Shown: positions 51,288-60,877 of the stretch, piece after piece
Position numbering within the stretch: the stretch's first letter is position 1
How the letters are laid out: each line of letters begins with the position of its first letter
NCBI RefSeq assembly: GCF_042675745.1
Contig: NZ_JBHTJM010000001.1
Span: 110,343 to 174,342 of the forward strand
DNA length: 64,000 bases
Direction of reading: 5' to 3'
Source: Pseudofulvibacter geojedonensis
Lineage (GTDB): Bacteria > Bacteroidota > Bacteroidia > Flavobacteriales > Flavobacteriaceae
Made by a program: the position numbers and the translations under genes
Notes under the pieces: generated by a model
What the model was told of the DNA's origin: nothing
The model's database searches: none
Seen by the model: the letters and a program-made list of their open reading frames with translations, nothing else

Positions 51288-52853
51288 TTACTTAGCTATA
51301 TTTACCGCTCTTGTTTCTCTAATAACTGTTATTTTAACCTGGCCAGGATAAGTCATATCTGTTTGTATTTTTTGAGAAATCTCAAACGACAAAGCAGCTG
51401 CCTTTTCATCAGAAACTTTTTCACTCTCTACAATTACACGCAATTCTCTTCCTGCTTGTATTGCATATGCTTTCTTTACTCCTGTAAAACCAAAAGCAAT
51501 ATCTTCTAAATCTTTTAAACGTTGTATATAAGAATCTAATACTTGTCTTCTAGCCCCCGGTCTAGCACCAGATATAGCATCACAAACCTGAACTATTGGC
51601 GCCAATAATGACTTCATTTCTACTTCATCATGGTGTGCCCCGATAGCATTGCAAACATCTGGTTTTTCACCATGCTTCTCTGCCCATTGCATACCTAAAA
51701 TAGCATGTGGTATTTCGTTTTCTTCTTCAGGCACCTTACCTATATCATGCAATAAACCTGCACGTTTAGCTAATTTAGGGTTCAATCCTAATTCTGCTGC
51801 CATTAACCCACATAATTTAGCTACCTCTCTTGAGTGTTGTAGTAAGTTCTGTCCGTATGAAGAACGATACTTCATTCTACCAACCATTTTTATCAACTCT
51901 GGGTGTAAACCATGAATCCCTAAGTCAATAACAGTACGCTTACCAACTTCTGCAATTTCAGTATCTATTTGCTTTCGTGTTTTTCTAACTACTTCTTCAA
52001 TACGAGCTGGATGAATTCTACCATCTGTAACTAATTTGTGCAGTGACAATCTAGCTACTTCCCTTCTAACTGAATCGAAACAAGATAAAATAATTGCATC
52101 TGGAGTATCATCAACAATAATCTCTACTCCTGTTGCAGCTTCTATTGCTCTAATATTACGCCCTTCTCTACCAATAATTCTACCTTTAACGTCATCAGAC
52201 TCTAAGTTAAATACAGAAACACAGTTTTCTACAGCCTCTTCTGTACCAATACGCTGAATTGTATTGATAATGATTTTCTTTGCCTCTTGCTGGGCAGTTA
52301 ACTTAGCTTCTTCAATACTCTCTTGTATAAAAGACATCGCATCTGTTTTTGCCTCTTCCTTTAAAGAACGAACTAACTCTTCTTTAGCATCTTCTGCAGA
52401 CAAACCAGATAATACCTCTAATTGCTCAACTTGTTTTTTGTGCAATTTATCTACTTCGCTATTTTTTTTATCTAAATACTCTAGTTTATAGTCAACGTCT
52501 TTTTGTTTAGCTTCTATTTCTTTATTAGCCTTTTTAGCCTTAGATAATTCATTAGAAACTTGAGATTCTTTATCTCTGGTTCTTTTTTCTGCTTCGGCCA
52601 TTTTTTTATCCTTAGCAATAATTACCTTTTCGTGTTCTGCTTTTAACTCAATAAATTTTTCCTTAGCCTGTAATATCTTATCTTTTTTTAAAGATTCTCC
52701 TTCTTTTTTAGCTTCTTTAATTATAGAATTAGCTTCTTGTTGAGCTGCAGAAACCACCTTAGATGCACTTCCTTTTTCTAAAACCTTAGCAATAATAAAA
52801 CCTACCGCTATTCCAATTACCCCCAAAGCAATTGGTATCAAATAATCTGTCAT
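51288..52853 (-). CDS. rny: ribonuclease Y
   Basis: 521-aa membrane-anchored endoribonuclease that initiates mRNA decay. N-terminal anchor (IPIALGVIGIAVGFIIAKVLEKGSA), a long charged coiled coil (~30-190), a KH domain with the GREGRNIRAIE GxxG loop and the HD domain (LLQHSREVAKLCGLMAAELGL...AGLLHDIGK). Length and order match the family. It follows the 6S RNA and zapA genes. Confidence 0.97.
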   Translation of the reverse strand: MTDYLIPIALGVIGIAVGFIIAKVLEKGSASKVVSAAQQEANSIIKEAKKEGESLKKDKILQAKEKFIELKAEHEKVIIAKDKKMAEAEKRTRDKESQVSNELSKAKKANKEIEAKQKDVDYKLEYLDKKNSEVDKLHKKQVEQLEVLSGLSAEDAKEELVRSLKEEAKTDAMSFIQESIEEAKLTAQQEAKKIIINTIQRIGTEEAVENCVSVFNLESDDVKGRIIGREGRNIRAIEAATGVEIIVDDTPDAIILSCFDSVRREVARLSLHKLVTDGRIHPARIEEVVRKTRKQIDTEIAEVGKRTVIDLGIHGLHPELIKMVGRMKYRSSYGQNLLQHSREVAKLCGLMAAELGLNPKLAKRAGLLHDIGKVPEEENEIPHAILGMQWAEKHGEKPDVCNAIGAHHDEVEMKSLLAPIVQVCDAISGARPGARRQVLDSYIQRLKDLEDIAFGFTGVKKAYAIQAGRELRVIVESEKVSDEKAAALSFEISQKIQTDMTYPGQVKITVIRETRAVNIAK

Positions 52854-52871
52854 ATATCTAATTTAATTATA

Positions 52872-53036
52872 TAAAAAAACCTACATCAGTAGAGTTTTGT
52901 ATAAACTCCAAAATAACAGGTTTAGAGCTAACGTACGGGTCAAGGATCTATTCTAGATAGCTTGCTTTAACCATATCGACTCACTCTTTTTAATAGAAAC
53001 GTGTTGAGTTTATCAAAAAATTAAACTAATGTAGGC
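52872..53036 (-). ncRNA. ssrS: 6S RNA
   Basis: A ~165-nt structured element on the minus strand between zapA and rny. Closing stem CCTACAT/ATGTAGG (53029-53035 with 52880-52886) continues with ATAAACTC/GAGTTTAT, then an open central bubble and an apical hairpin (ATCTA, loop gaa, TAGAT flanked by CAAG/CTTG). The 3' end runs into seven T residues. This mimics an open promoter bubble, the shape by which 6S RNA sequesters RNA polymerase in stationary phase. The location next to zapA matches 6S genes in other bacteria. 5' and 3' ends are approximate. Confidence 0.78.
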
Positions 53037-53065
53037 AGTAATCTTAATACTTATTTATAAGAACG

Positions 53066-53356
53066 TTATGTTATATACTTGTCAACTAAATCTTGCATTG
53101 CAAGTAATTTGTTGTTAATTGTATTATCATCTTGTTGGGCATCCAAACTCTCTTGCTCTAATTTAGAAGCAAACTGCAAAGCACACATAGCCAATACATC
53201 TTGCTTATCTCTTACAGCATAACTATTTTCAAATTGTTTAATTAATTCTTCAATCTTCTTTGTTGCTTTACGCAAGCCTTCTTCTTGTTCTGGGTTTATC
53301 GTTAATGGATACACCCTGTCTGCTATAGAAACTTTAACTTTTAGTTTATCAGACAT
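53066..53356 (-). CDS. zapA: cell division protein ZapA
   Basis: 96 aa. LKVKVSIADRVYPLTINPEQEEGLRKATKKIEELIKQF is the ZapA globular head (interacting with FtsZ); the rest is a coiled coil (QFASKLEQESLDAQQ...MQDLVDKYI). Bundles FtsZ filaments at the Z ring. It is 5 nt downstream of the coiled-coil partner and 30 nt upstream of the 6S RNA. Confidence 0.93.
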   Translation of the reverse strand: MSDKLKVKVSIADRVYPLTINPEQEEGLRKATKKIEELIKQFENSYAVRDKQDVLAMCALQFASKLEQESLDAQQDDNTINNKLLAMQDLVDKYIT

Positions 53357-53361
53357 TTTAT

Positions 53362-53652
53362 TTATTTAGAAAGCTGTGTAATGCAATGATCAATTTCTTT
53401 AATTAAAGCATTTATTTTAAGCTTGGTTTCCCTTTTATATTCTTCACTACCTAACATAGAATTTGTAAGTTTTAAAGTGCTGAATTGTTCTTCTTTTTGA
53501 ATTAATTCTTGCTCCTGAGCTTTAATTTTAGCTTCTTTTTTAGCTAATTCTGCTAACAACCCCTGGTTTATTTGCTCTTTTTCTTCTAGTTTACTTACTA
53601 ACTTGTGCAATCTAACTTCTAAAGAATCAACCAGTTTTAATAAAGCACTCAT
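53362..53652 (-). CDS. coiled-coil protein in the zapA operon (ZapB-like)
   Basis: 96 aa, almost entirely one coiled coil (LLKLVDSLEVRLHKLVSKLEEKEQINQGLLAELAKKEAKIKAQEQELIQKEEQF) with a short globular C-terminus. By size, coiled coil and operon with zapA it is a functional analogue candidate of ZapB, but sequence identity is not claimed. Confidence 0.78.
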   Translation of the reverse strand: MSALLKLVDSLEVRLHKLVSKLEEKEQINQGLLAELAKKEAKIKAQEQELIQKEEQFSTLKLTNSMLGSEEYKRETKLKINALIKEIDHCITQLSK

Positions 53653-53680
53653 TCACTAACCTATTCTATCGTGTTTTTCA

Positions 53681-53711
53681 CAAAGTTAACATATCAATTG
53701 AAATAGTCCAA
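53681..53711 (-). promoter_or_regulatory. promoter of the coiled-coil/zapA operon
   Basis: Minus strand TTG (53709-53711), 20-nt spacer, TAACTTTG (53681-53688): a good match to TTG-N17-23-TANNTTTG, with about 20 nt of leader. It may also drive 6S RNA by read-through. Confidence 0.65.
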
Positions 53712-53867
53712 TAAATTCGTATTTTTTTGTTTACAATAATTTAAGGCAACTATTTTGTTCTGAAAATTGTTGTACTCTTTGAAAAAAAATGACATTAATA
53801 CTAAACTTATGATAATATATCTGTACTTTTATCTTACTTAGTAAATCCCCATTTCTAAATATATAGT

Positions 53868-55565
53868 ATGCAATTAAAAACTACATTTTTAACAGCTTTT
53901 TTCTTTTCTATTTTTATGTATAGTCAAGATATACCACAAGATTATTTTAGAAATCCTCTAGATATAGAGCCTATTTTGTCTGGCACATTTGCTGAGTTAC
54001 GATCTAATCATTTTCATTCTGGTATTGACATAAAAACTCAACAAGTAGAGGGACTAAATGTTTATGCAACGGCCAGTGGTCATGTAGCTAGAATAAAAAT
54101 ATCTCCATGGGGATACGGAAAAGCTATTTACATTCAACACCCTAACGGATATACTACAGTATATGCTCATTTAAAAAAATTTACTCCTAAAATAGAAGCA
54201 TATGTCAAAAAGAAACAATACCAAAAAGAGAAATTTGCTATAGAACTCTTTCCAAAAGACTATGAGCTACCAATTACTAAAGGAGATATCATAGCGTTTT
54301 CAGGGAATACTGGTGGTTCTGGAGGTCCACATCTTCATTATGAAATAAGAGATCGAAAAGAAAGACCTATGAACCCCATGCTCTTCGGTTTTAAGGTTAA
54401 AGATCATACCAAACCAAGCATTAATGGAGTCTATGCTTATAGTATGAACGACACTTCTCAAGTAAACCATCATAACGACTTACATAAAATTAAATTATCA
54501 CTAACAAAAGACGGAAACTATATTACCTCTACTGTATATGCGTATGGAGAAATAGGTTTTGGAATTAACACTTATGATAAACAAGATCAAGCTCATAACA
54601 AAAATGGCGTTTACAATATTCAATCTTTTGTAAATGGAAACCCTAGTTTTGAATTAGATTTTAGAAAGTTTTCTTTTAGTGAATCTAGGTATTTAAATAG
54701 GCTTATTGATTACAGTTACTTTAAAAGAAAAAAGTCTCGCATTCAAAAATTATTTAAAGAACCTAACAATCCTTTAAGCATTATTAAAAATGTAAATGAA
54801 AAAGGGTTAATACATTTAAAGGAAGGTGATCATGTTAATTACGTTATAACTGTAACAGACTTTAAAGGCAATAAAAGAACGATTACAATTCCTTTAGAAG
54901 GAAAAAAAATGGAAATTACCCATTTCAAGAAAAAAACAGAATCATTGCACCATGCTTTTGCTAATAAAGAAACTTATCTAGAAAATAACGGCAAATCAGT
55001 ATACATACCTAAAGGTGCTTTATATGATAATCAGCCAATAATTTTTGAAACCAAAGGCGATACGATAGAAATTGGAGATAAAAACATTCCTCTTCATAAA
55101 AATATTACCCTATCTTTTTATTCAGACAATAAGTTTGAGAATAAAGATATGAGTAAATTATATGTTAGTAGATTAGGTTATAAAAATGAGCCATACCAAT
55201 ATGTATCTACTTATAAAAAAGAAGGTAAAATAAGTGGAAAAACAAAAACTTTCGGAAAGTTTACAATTTCTACAGACTCTATAGGCCCTATAATTACTCC
55301 CCTTAATCTATACAAAGGAAAATGGATGTCAAAATCAAAATATTTACAAATAAAAATCGTTGATAAGCTAACCGGGATAAAAAAATACCGAGCTACTATC
55401 AATGGTAAATGGATATTAATGGAATACAATCCTAAAAAAAATAAATTAACCTATGACTTTAATGATAAAGTTGTAACAGAAGCTGAGCACAATTTTAAAC
55501 TAGTTGTCTTAGATAATGTTGGAAATAGTAGTACATTTGAAACCACCTTTTACAGAAAATACTAA
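53868..55565 (+). CDS. exported M23 family metallopeptidase
   Basis: 565 aa. Signal peptide (1-20, ending MYSQ), LytM-type endopeptidase domain (~25-175): H-S-G-I-D in NHFHSGIDIKTQ, VYAHLKKF and HLHYEIRD zinc motif; then ~390 residues of beta-rich, non-peptidase sequence with a Bacteroidota M23 C-terminal module. It cleaves peptidoglycan cross-link peptides or acts as an amidase activator. Start 3 nt upstream of a TonB receptor gene; the two are likely one transcript. Confidence 0.92.
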   Translation: MQLKTTFLTAFFFSIFMYSQDIPQDYFRNPLDIEPILSGTFAELRSNHFHSGIDIKTQQVEGLNVYATASGHVARIKISPWGYGKAIYIQHPNGYTTVYAHLKKFTPKIEAYVKKKQYQKEKFAIELFPKDYELPITKGDIIAFSGNTGGSGGPHLHYEIRDRKERPMNPMLFGFKVKDHTKPSINGVYAYSMNDTSQVNHHNDLHKIKLSLTKDGNYITSTVYAYGEIGFGINTYDKQDQAHNKNGVYNIQSFVNGNPSFELDFRKFSFSESRYLNRLIDYSYFKRKKSRIQKLFKEPNNPLSIIKNVNEKGLIHLKEGDHVNYVITVTDFKGNKRTITIPLEGKKMEITHFKKKTESLHHAFANKETYLENNGKSVYIPKGALYDNQPIIFETKGDTIEIGDKNIPLHKNITLSFYSDNKFENKDMSKLYVSRLGYKNEPYQYVSTYKKEGKISGKTKTFGKFTISTDSIGPIITPLNLYKGKWMSKSKYLQIKIVDKLTGIKKYRATINGKWILMEYNPKKNKLTYDFNDKVVTEAEHNFKLVVLDNVGNSSTFETTFYRKY

Positions 55566-55568
55566 ACA

Positions 55569-58040
55569 ATGCTATTAAAAACTATTCAACTATTTTGTTG
55601 CTTCTTTTTACTATCAATTACTTACTCTCAAGCACAAACTGCCATTATTAGTGGAGTTTTATTAGACGAAAACAATCAACCCATAGAAAATGTAAATATT
55701 AGTTATAGTAATTCTGAGGGGACTCAAACTTCTGCGGTCGGTGATTTTGTTTTAGAAATCCCTGCAAACAAAGATATTACTGTTACTTTTTCTCATATAA
55801 GTTTAAAACCTATTGTTCAGACTTTTAACCTAAAATCTGGAGAGCGATTTGAATTTAACCCCGTAATGAATTCAAAAGAAGAACAATTAGGAACCGTAAT
55901 TATAACTGGTAACAAACGTAAACGTGTAGAAGGTATAACTACTATAGAGCCTAAATTACTTCGTAAAATACCTGGTGGTAATGCAGGTGTAGAAAATATT
56001 TTAAAAACATTAGCAGGTGTAAGTGGTAACAACGAATTAAGCTCTCAATACAATGTTAGAGGTGGTAACTTTGATGAAAATCTAGTATACGTAAATGAAA
56101 TTGAAGTTTACAGACCCTTTTTAATTAGATCTGGACAGCAAGAAGGCTTGAGTTTTGTAAATAGTGATTTAGTTCATAATGTAGATTTTTCTGCAGGAGG
56201 ATTTCAAGCCAAATATGGAGACAAACTATCTTCTGTATTAGATATTACTTATAAAAAGCCAAAGAGCTTTGCTGCTAGTTTAGATGCTAGTTTACTTGGA
56301 GGAAGCGTTAGTGTTGAAGGAACTTCAAAAAACAAAAAACTTACTGGTATAATTGGTGTTCGTTATAGAGATAATAGCTTATTTGTAAAGGCCAAAGAAA
56401 CAGAAACCAATTACGATCCTAAATTTGGTGATTTACAAACCTATTTAACTTACAAAGTATCTAATAAGTTCGATATTGGCTTTTTAGGGAATGCTTCTAT
56501 TAACAGATACAATTACGAACCACAAACTAGACAAACAAATTTCGGAACTTTAACAGACCCTATTGCTTTATTAGTTTTTTATGAAGGTCAAGAGAGAGAT
56601 CAATACAATACTTATTTTGGAGCTCTTAAAGCTAATTACAATCCAAACAAAAATCTTAACTTAAAATTAATTGGATCAACTTATCATACAATAGAAGAAG
56701 AGTATTACGATATTTTTGCTCAATATCGTTTAGGTGAAGTAAATAGCAATATAGGTGATGAAAATTTTGGAGAAGTAGAATTCTCAGAAGGTATTGGTTC
56801 TCAATTAAACCATGCACGAAATGATTTAGACGCTTTAATTATTAATTTAGAACACAAAGGACATTATAAAAAAGACAAAAACAAATTCTCCTGGGGAGCA
56901 AAATATACTCGAGAAAACATAAGAGATCGAGTTATTGAATGGGAAGTTATTGATTCTGCAGGTTTTTCTATCAGACCACCAGGCCATATTCCTAGTAACA
57001 GTCAACCATATGCGCCTTATGCTGGTCCTTTAGAGCCATTTCAGAATGTACGAGCTACTAATGATGTTACCATTAACAGAGTTTCTGGATTTGTTCAATA
57101 CAACAGAACAGGTGAAATTGGAGAACACGAAATATTTTACAACGCAGGAATTAGAACTCATAACTGGACTGTATCTGGAGATAATTTAACTTCTGAGTCT
57201 CATATTGTTTTTAGTCCAAGAGCTCAATTTGGAATTAAACCAGATTGGGAGAAAGACATCACATTACGTGTTGCTGCTGGTTTATACCATCAACCTCCCT
57301 TCTACAGAGAATTAAGAGATGCTCAAGGAGTTGTCAATCCTAAAGTGGAAGCGCAACAATCTTTTCATGCCATTATAGGAGGTGATTATCAATTTAAAAT
57401 GTGGGACCGTCCATTTAAATTAACTTCTGAAGTATATTATAAAAGTCTGACTAATGTAAACCCATATACGGTTAACAATGTAAGAATTCGTTATGCAGCT
57501 AATAATAATGCAAAAGCATTTGCTACGGGTTTAGACCTACGCCTAAATGGAGAGTTTGTTCCCGGTACAGAATCATGGTTTAGTTTTGGATACTTAAATA
57601 CCAAAGAAAATATTGACAATAGAGGTTTTATTGCTAGACCAACCGATCAACGCTTAAAATTTGGTGCTCTATTCCAAGATTATGTACCTAATATGCCCAA
57701 TTTAAAAGTTTATTTAAACTTGGTATACAATACAGGTTTACCAGGAGGATCTCCTAGCTACGCAGACCCTTACTCTTATCAAAATAGACTCCCAGATTAC
57801 AAAAGAGCCGATGTTGGATTTTCGTATGTTTTAGTAGATGATAGTAAAAAGTTTGAAAAAGGACATTTGTTTCATAATATAAAAGAACTGCAATTTGGAT
57901 TTGAAATTTTCAATATGTTTAATGTTCAAAACTCGATAACCAATACATGGGTTAGAGATGTATATACAAAACAACAATATGCTGTTCCAAACTTCTTAAC
58001 TCCACGTATTTTCAATCTAAGATTAGGCTTAAAACTATAA
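55569..58040 (+). CDS. TonB-dependent receptor, SusC/RagA-unlike, with carboxypeptidase-like domain
   Basis: 823 aa: signal peptide (1-22, ending SQAQ), CarboxypepD_reg-like domain (GVLLDENNQPIENVNISYSN), plug (KIPGGNAGVENILKTLAGVSGNNELSSQYNVRGGNFDENLVYVNEIEVYRPFL) and barrel ending ...TPRIFNLRLGLKL. The plug motif resembles receptors annotated as TonB-dependent siderophore or cell-surface receptors, not glycan SusC. Three bases separate it from the M23 gene, so peptidase and receptor are co-expressed; a shared muropeptide link is speculative. Confidence 0.9.
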   Translation: MLLKTIQLFCCFFLLSITYSQAQTAIISGVLLDENNQPIENVNISYSNSEGTQTSAVGDFVLEIPANKDITVTFSHISLKPIVQTFNLKSGERFEFNPVMNSKEEQLGTVIITGNKRKRVEGITTIEPKLLRKIPGGNAGVENILKTLAGVSGNNELSSQYNVRGGNFDENLVYVNEIEVYRPFLIRSGQQEGLSFVNSDLVHNVDFSAGGFQAKYGDKLSSVLDITYKKPKSFAASLDASLLGGSVSVEGTSKNKKLTGIIGVRYRDNSLFVKAKETETNYDPKFGDLQTYLTYKVSNKFDIGFLGNASINRYNYEPQTRQTNFGTLTDPIALLVFYEGQERDQYNTYFGALKANYNPNKNLNLKLIGSTYHTIEEEYYDIFAQYRLGEVNSNIGDENFGEVEFSEGIGSQLNHARNDLDALIINLEHKGHYKKDKNKFSWGAKYTRENIRDRVIEWEVIDSAGFSIRPPGHIPSNSQPYAPYAGPLEPFQNVRATNDVTINRVSGFVQYNRTGEIGEHEIFYNAGIRTHNWTVSGDNLTSESHIVFSPRAQFGIKPDWEKDITLRVAAGLYHQPPFYRELRDAQGVVNPKVEAQQSFHAIIGGDYQFKMWDRPFKLTSEVYYKSLTNVNPYTVNNVRIRYAANNNAKAFATGLDLRLNGEFVPGTESWFSFGYLNTKENIDNRGFIARPTDQRLKFGALFQDYVPNMPNLKVYLNLVYNTGLPGGSPSYADPYSYQNRLPDYKRADVGFSYVLVDDSKKFEKGHLFHNIKELQFGFEIFNMFNVQNSITNTWVRDVYTKQQYAVPNFLTPRIFNLRLGLKL

Positions 58041-58258
58041 CTATTTAAAAACCAACAACTTACTTGTTATTTAAAAATACTTTTCTTAACTTTATATTCT
58101 ATTAATAAGTTGTTCTTTGTATTGTATAATGTATTGGAATAATAGTTAGAAATGTAGATAATAGTAATTACGAAATCAATACAGAGAATATATAGTTGAA
58201 GTATTTTTAGTTTTATTTTTATAGAATAGTTATTTAGCTAAAGATATTTCAAAAAAAG

Positions 58259-58290
58259 AAAGCCGAAACGAGTTTGTTTCGGCTTTCGAA
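58259..58290 (+). terminator. hairpin terminator far downstream of the TonB receptor
   Basis: AAAGCCGAAAC (58259-58269), loop gagttt, GTTTCGGCTTT (58276-58286): an 11-bp perfect stem 218 nt after the receptor stop, so the transcript would have an unusually long 3' end. The T run is short. Confidence 0.8.
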
Positions 58291-58420
58291 TTATATAAAA
58301 TTAGCTATCTAAAATTACCAATATCAAATTTTTACATTTCCAATTTTATCAGTTTGATAATTCTTATACTCAAAACCAACTTCCCTCCTGCTTTATAACT
58401 TTAAAAAGCTTAATTAATAG

Positions 58421-58428
58421 TATATTTG
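58421..58428 (+). promoter_or_regulatory. icd promoter -7 box
   Basis: TATATTTG followed by CA, the form common in strongly expressed flavobacterial genes, 66 nt before the icd ATG. The -33 TTG is not clear. Confidence 0.5.
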
Positions 58429-58494
58429 CAACTATTCTTACTAGACTTAAGTTTTCTCTTTTGTCTTTATTATTAAATAATAAAAACCAATATC

Positions 58495-60720
58495 ATGTCA
58501 GAAAAAGCTAAAATTATTTATACTAAAACAGATGAAGCTCCTGCATTAGCTACCTATTCTTTTTTACCAATTGTTCAAGCCTTTACAGCTACTGCAAATG
58601 TAGAATTAGAAACTAAAGATATTTCTTTAGCTGGTAGAATTTTAGCGACGTTTCCTGAAAATTTAACTTCAGAGCAACAAGTAGCAGACGCCTTAGCTGA
58701 ATTAGGTGCTTTAGCTAAAAAACCAGAAGCTAACATTATTAAATTACCAAATATATCTGCTTCTGTTCCTCAATTAAAAGCTGCTATTAAGGAGTTACAA
58801 GATAAAGGATATAACATACCTGATTATCCTGAATCTCCTGAAACAACTGAAGAAAAAGAAATACAAGCTCGTTATAATAAAATAAAAGGTTCTGCTGTAA
58901 ACCCTGTTTTACGTGAAGGAAACTCAGACCGTAGAGCTCCTAAGGCTGTTAAAAACTTTGCTAAGAAAAACCCTCACCGTATGGGAGCTTGGTCTAAAGA
59001 TTCAAAATCTCACGTTGCTACAATGACTAGTGGTGATTTTGCACATAATGAAAAATCAGTCACAATTACTAACTCTGGTAATGTTTCTATAGAATTACAT
59101 TCAGCTAACGGAAACAAGACAGTATTAAAGGATAAAACTGCCGTTTTAGAAGGTGAAATTATTGATTCATCTGTAATGCAGAAAAAAGCTTTAATTAACT
59201 TTTTAAATGAACAAGTTGCTGATGCTAAAGATAAAGGTGTTTTATATTCCTTACACATGAAAGCAACCATGATGAAGGTATCTGACCCTATTATTTTTGG
59301 TCATGCAGTTAAATCTTTCTTTGCTCCTGTTTTCGAAAAACACTCTACAGTTTTAGAAGAAGCTGGTGTAAATGTAAATAATGGTTTTGGTAACTTATTA
59401 CAAAAAATACAAGATCTACCAGAAGCTAAACGTAAAGAAATAGAAGCAGATATTGAATCTGTATATAAAAACGGACCTGCTTTAGCTATGGTAAATTCAG
59501 ATAAAGGAATTACCAATTTACACGTTCCTAGTGATGTAATTATTGATGCTTCAATGCCTGCAATGATTAGAACTTCAGGGCAAATGTGGAATGCTGCTGG
59601 TAAACAACAAGACACTAAAGCTATTATTCCTGATAGCAGTTATGCTGGTATATATACTGCAACTATAGATTTCTGCAAAGAACATGGCGCTTTTGACCCT
59701 ACAACTATGGGAACAGTTCCTAATGTAGGATTAATGGCCCAAAAAGCCGAAGAATACGGTTCTCATGATAAAACTTTCGAAATTCAATCTGCTGGAACTG
59801 TTAAAGTAATAGATGAAGCTGGAAACGTTTTAATGCAACATGAGGTTTCAGAGGGAGACATCTGGAGAATGTGTCAAGTAAAAGATGCTCCTATTCAAGA
59901 TTGGGTTAAACTAGCAGTTAATAGAGCTCGTGCTACACAAACACCAGCTGTTTTCTGGTTAAATAAAGAAAGAGCTCACGATGCAGAATTAATCAAAAAA
60001 GTAAATACATATTTACCTAACCATAATACAGAAGGCTTAGATATTAGAATTCTTTCTCCTATAGAAGCTACTAAATTTACATTAGAAAGAATTAAAAAAG
60101 GAGAAGATACTATTTCTGTAACTGGTAACGTATTAAGAGATTATTTAACAGATTTATTTCCAATTTTAGAATTAGGTACTTCTGCAAAAATGTTATCTAT
60201 AGTGCCTTTAATGAACGGAGGAGGTTTATTTGAAACTGGCGCTGGAGGTTCTGCTCCTAAACACGTTCAACAATTTGTTGAAGAAAATCATTTACGTTGG
60301 GATTCTTTAGGAGAATTTTTAGCATTAGCCGTTTCTTTAGAACACTTAGGTAATAATTATAACAACCCAAAAGCTTTAATTTTAGCAGAGTGTTTAGACG
60401 ACGCTACCGATAAATTCTTGGAAAATAAAAAATCACCATCTCGTAAAGCTGGAGAATTAGATAATAGAGGTTCTCATTTTTATCTTGCTATGTATTGGGC
60501 TCAAGAGTTGGCAAAACAAAATAAAAATTCTGAATTAAAATCGATTTTTACACCTATAGCTGAATCATTAGCTAATAATGAAACAACTATAGTTAAAGAG
60601 TTAAATGATATCCAAGGAAAACCAGTTAATATAGATGGGTATTACGAACCGAATGATACTTTAACATCTCAAGCTATGAGGCCAAGTAAAATCTTTAATG
60701 ACATCTTAACTAATATTTAA
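58495..60720 (+). CDS. icd: NADP-dependent isocitrate dehydrogenase, monomeric
   Basis: 741 aa, the size of the monomeric class II enzyme (not the ~420-aa dimeric form). Converts isocitrate to 2-oxoglutarate and CO2 making NADPH. Start AKIIYTKTDEAPALATYSFLPIV; substrate motif EGNSDRRAP and KNFAKKNPHRMGAWS; mid-protein DASMPAMIRTSGQMW and SSYAGIYTATIDFCKEHG; ending MRPSKIFNDIL. Single gene with own promoter and terminator. Confidence 0.97.
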   Translation: MSEKAKIIYTKTDEAPALATYSFLPIVQAFTATANVELETKDISLAGRILATFPENLTSEQQVADALAELGALAKKPEANIIKLPNISASVPQLKAAIKELQDKGYNIPDYPESPETTEEKEIQARYNKIKGSAVNPVLREGNSDRRAPKAVKNFAKKNPHRMGAWSKDSKSHVATMTSGDFAHNEKSVTITNSGNVSIELHSANGNKTVLKDKTAVLEGEIIDSSVMQKKALINFLNEQVADAKDKGVLYSLHMKATMMKVSDPIIFGHAVKSFFAPVFEKHSTVLEEAGVNVNNGFGNLLQKIQDLPEAKRKEIEADIESVYKNGPALAMVNSDKGITNLHVPSDVIIDASMPAMIRTSGQMWNAAGKQQDTKAIIPDSSYAGIYTATIDFCKEHGAFDPTTMGTVPNVGLMAQKAEEYGSHDKTFEIQSAGTVKVIDEAGNVLMQHEVSEGDIWRMCQVKDAPIQDWVKLAVNRARATQTPAVFWLNKERAHDAELIKKVNTYLPNHNTEGLDIRILSPIEATKFTLERIKKGEDTISVTGNVLRDYLTDLFPILELGTSAKMLSIVPLMNGGGLFETGAGGSAPKHVQQFVEENHLRWDSLGEFLALAVSLEHLGNNYNNPKALILAECLDDATDKFLENKKSPSRKAGELDNRGSHFYLAMYWAQELAKQNKNSELKSIFTPIAESLANNETTIVKELNDIQGKPVNIDGYYEPNDTLTSQAMRPSKIFNDILTNI

Positions 60721-60747
60721 AACTTTAAAGTTTAAATCATATTTTAT

Positions 60748-60782
60748 AAAAGCTGAAACAATTATGTTTCAGCTTTTTCATT
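60748..60782 (+). terminator. icd terminator
   Basis: AAAAGCTGAAAC, loop aattat, GTTTCAGCTTTTT, 27 nt after the icd stop. Confidence 0.92.
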
Positions 60783-60826
60783 TCTTAAAGCATTATTAAC
60801 ATATTTTAATAATTGAAAAATTATGC

Positions 60827-60834
60827 TATATTTG
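60827..60834 (+). promoter_or_regulatory. -7 box of the coiled-coil protein gene
   Basis: TATATTTG, 43 nt before the ATG at 60878; -33 not clear. Confidence 0.45.
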
Positions 60835-60877
60835 ACTGAATTTTAACGTATTAATCTTTTAAATATCATTAGGGGAA

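Larger units (their letters stand above)
58041..58494. other. intergenic region between TonB receptor and icd
   Basis: 454 bp. The first ~215 bp (58041-58255) have no recognisable gene. Then a terminator and finally the icd promoter. No tRNA or known RNA seen. Confidence 0.6.
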
